Shown piece by piece: positions 5,461 to 6,458 of a stretch of DNA of 6,458 nt. A model generated the notes under the pieces. That model made no database searches, was not told where the DNA came from, and saw only the letters and a program-made list of their open reading frames with translations. The first letter of the stretch is position 1, and the number at the start of each line of letters is the position of its first letter. This DNA comes from Rhodobacterales bacterium. Its GTDB lineage: Bacteria > Pseudomonadota > Alphaproteobacteria > Rhodobacterales > Rhodobacteraceae. The DNA lies in NCBI GenBank assembly GCA_009992615.1, contig JAACVA010000019.1:741-7198 (forward strand). Direction: 5' to 3'. Position numbers and translations under genes: made by a program.

Positions 5461-5490
5461 CGCCGCACTTCAAAACCTTGGGAGAATTCG

Positions 5491-6458
5491 ATGACCCTCA
5501 TGAAAAGATTTCTCGGCGCGACCGCTGGTCTTGCGCTGACAGCCGGTGCCGCGCTGGCCGAGCCGGGCCTGATCATTGATCTGGGCGGCAAATTCGACAA
5601 GTCGTTCAACGAATCGGCCTTCAACGGAGCCCAGAAATGGGTCGCGGAAACCGGTGGCGACTATATCGAGACGGAACTTCAGTCAGAGGCGCAGCGCGAA
5701 CAGACAATGCGCCGCATGGCCGAGCGGGGCGCCAACCCGATTGTCGTTCTCGGCTTTGCCAATGCCTCGACCCTTGAAAAAGTCGCGCCGGATTATCCCG
5801 ATGTGAACTTTACCATCGTCGACATGGTGGTGGATCAGCCAAACGTTCAATCCATTGTGTTCACAGAACATGAAGGATCATACCTTGTCGGTATGTTGGC
5901 CGCGCTGGCGTCCAAGACCGGCACTGTTTCCTTCATCGGCGGCATGGATGTGCCGCTGATCCGCAAGTTTGCCTGCGGCTATGTCCAGGGCGCAAAGGCG
6001 GCGAACCCTGACGTTACCGTGATCCAGAACATGACCGGCACCACGGCGTCGGCCTGGAACGACCCGGTGAAAGGCGCCGAATTGACCAAGGCGCAGATCG
6101 CGCAGGGGTCTGACGTCGTGTATGCCGCCGCCGGGGGCACAGGCGTGGGCGTATTGCAGGCCGCCAAGGACGAAGGCATCCTGTCGATCGGTGTGGATTC
6201 AAACCAGAATTACCTGCACCCCGGTTCGGTCCTCACCTCGATGATGAAGCGCGTGGACAACGCCGTATACAGCGTGTTCAGCAAGGGCACCGAAGGGTTC
6301 ACCCCCGGCATCAATGCCCTGGGTCTGGCCAATGATGGCGTCGGCTATGCGATGGACGAGAACAACGCCGCACTGGTGACGGCAGAAATGCAGGCCGCCG
6401 TGGAAGAGGCCAAGGCCAGGATCCTGTCTGGCGAAATCACCGTGCACGACTATACAAC
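5491..6458 (+). CDS. BMP/PnrA-family ABC transporter substrate-binding protein (partial at 3' edge)
   Basis: 322 full codons are visible and the frame runs open off the window. Since family members are about 325-350 residues, only a few codons are probably missing. MTLMKRFLGATAG plus a hydrophobic run ending AALA-EPG (cut after residue 23) is a clear Sec signal peptide, placing the protein in the periplasm. Residues DLGGKFDKSFNESAFNGA (30-47) form the family's first ligand loop. FIGGMDVPLIRKFACGYVQG and YAAAGGTGVGVLQAA lie in the two lobes, followed by IGVDSNQN near the hinge. BMP/PnrA proteins bind purine or other nucleosides and deliver them to an ABC importer; the ATPase and permease genes would be expected downstream. 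ATG 5491 has GGGAG (5480-5484) about 6 nt upstream. Ligand identity is inferred from family only. Confidence 0.9.
   Translation, partial: MTLMKRFLGATAGLALTAGAALAEPGLIIDLGGKFDKSFNESAFNGAQKWVAETGGDYIETELQSEAQREQTMRRMAERGANPIVVLGFANASTLEKVAPDYPDVNFTIVDMVVDQPNVQSIVFTEHEGSYLVGMLAALASKTGTVSFIGGMDVPLIRKFACGYVQGAKAANPDVTVIQNMTGTTASAWNDPVKGAELTKAQIAQGSDVVYAAAGGTGVGVLQAAKDEGILSIGVDSNQNYLHPGSVLTSMMKRVDNAVYSVFSKGTEGFTPGINALGLANDGVGYAMDENNAALVTAEMQAAVEEAKARILSGEITVHDYT

Noticed and set aside
4340..5473. Long minus-strand open frame of 377 codons opposite tsaB and rimI
   Set aside because: Arg/Ala/Gly-rich shadow of two confidently identified genes, with no motif or start context.

Overview
The window looks like chromosomal DNA from an alphaproteobacterium of the Rhodobacteraceae/Roseobacter type. 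The evidence is high GC with strong G/C preference at third codon positions, an Nfu-tsaB-rimI gene cluster, GTG and TTG starts in overlapping genes, and an intergenic element resembling the short repeat I recall from this family. All supported genes lie on the plus strand. There is no tRNA, rRNA, CRISPR array, insertion sequence or prophage gene. This is mostly housekeeping DNA; the less explained parts are one uncharacterised membrane protein and two non-coding control regions.

Layout: (1) 1-892 holds the last codons of trpS (tryptophanyl-tRNA synthetase) and, 3 nt later, a GTG-started flavodoxin-fold NAD(P)H:quinone oxidoreductase. (2) 893-1104 is a 212-nt gap with an imperfect hairpin (957-1001) followed by a family-type repeat, then a weak promoter. 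(3) 1105-3006 holds a fold-type IV (branched-chain-type) aminotransferase and, 3 nt downstream, a 345-residue exported membrane protein with four clustered cysteines. (4) 3072-3527 encodes a universal stress protein. (5) 3528-3631 holds a possible terminator, an Irr-box (ICE)-like dyad and a promoter with a perfect TTGACA. These precede an overlapping operon of an NFU1-type Fe-S scaffold protein, tsaB and rimI (3632-5308). (6) 5309-5490 holds a candidate terminator, a promoter and a leader with three perfect short hairpins. This leader precedes a BMP/PnrA-type periplasmic binding protein (5491 to the window edge), probably the first gene of a nucleoside ABC transporter operon.

Functional reading: the Nfu-tsaB-rimI operon joins Fe-S cluster delivery with tRNA t6A modification and N-terminal acetylation of a ribosomal protein. 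If the dyad is a real Irr site, the whole operon would respond to iron. The BMP gene is a separate transcription unit, and its leader could fold into alternative structures, one of which would mask the ribosome binding site. I see no strong sign of a wholly new system. The best leads are the BMP leader, the ICE-like site and the four-cysteine membrane protein.
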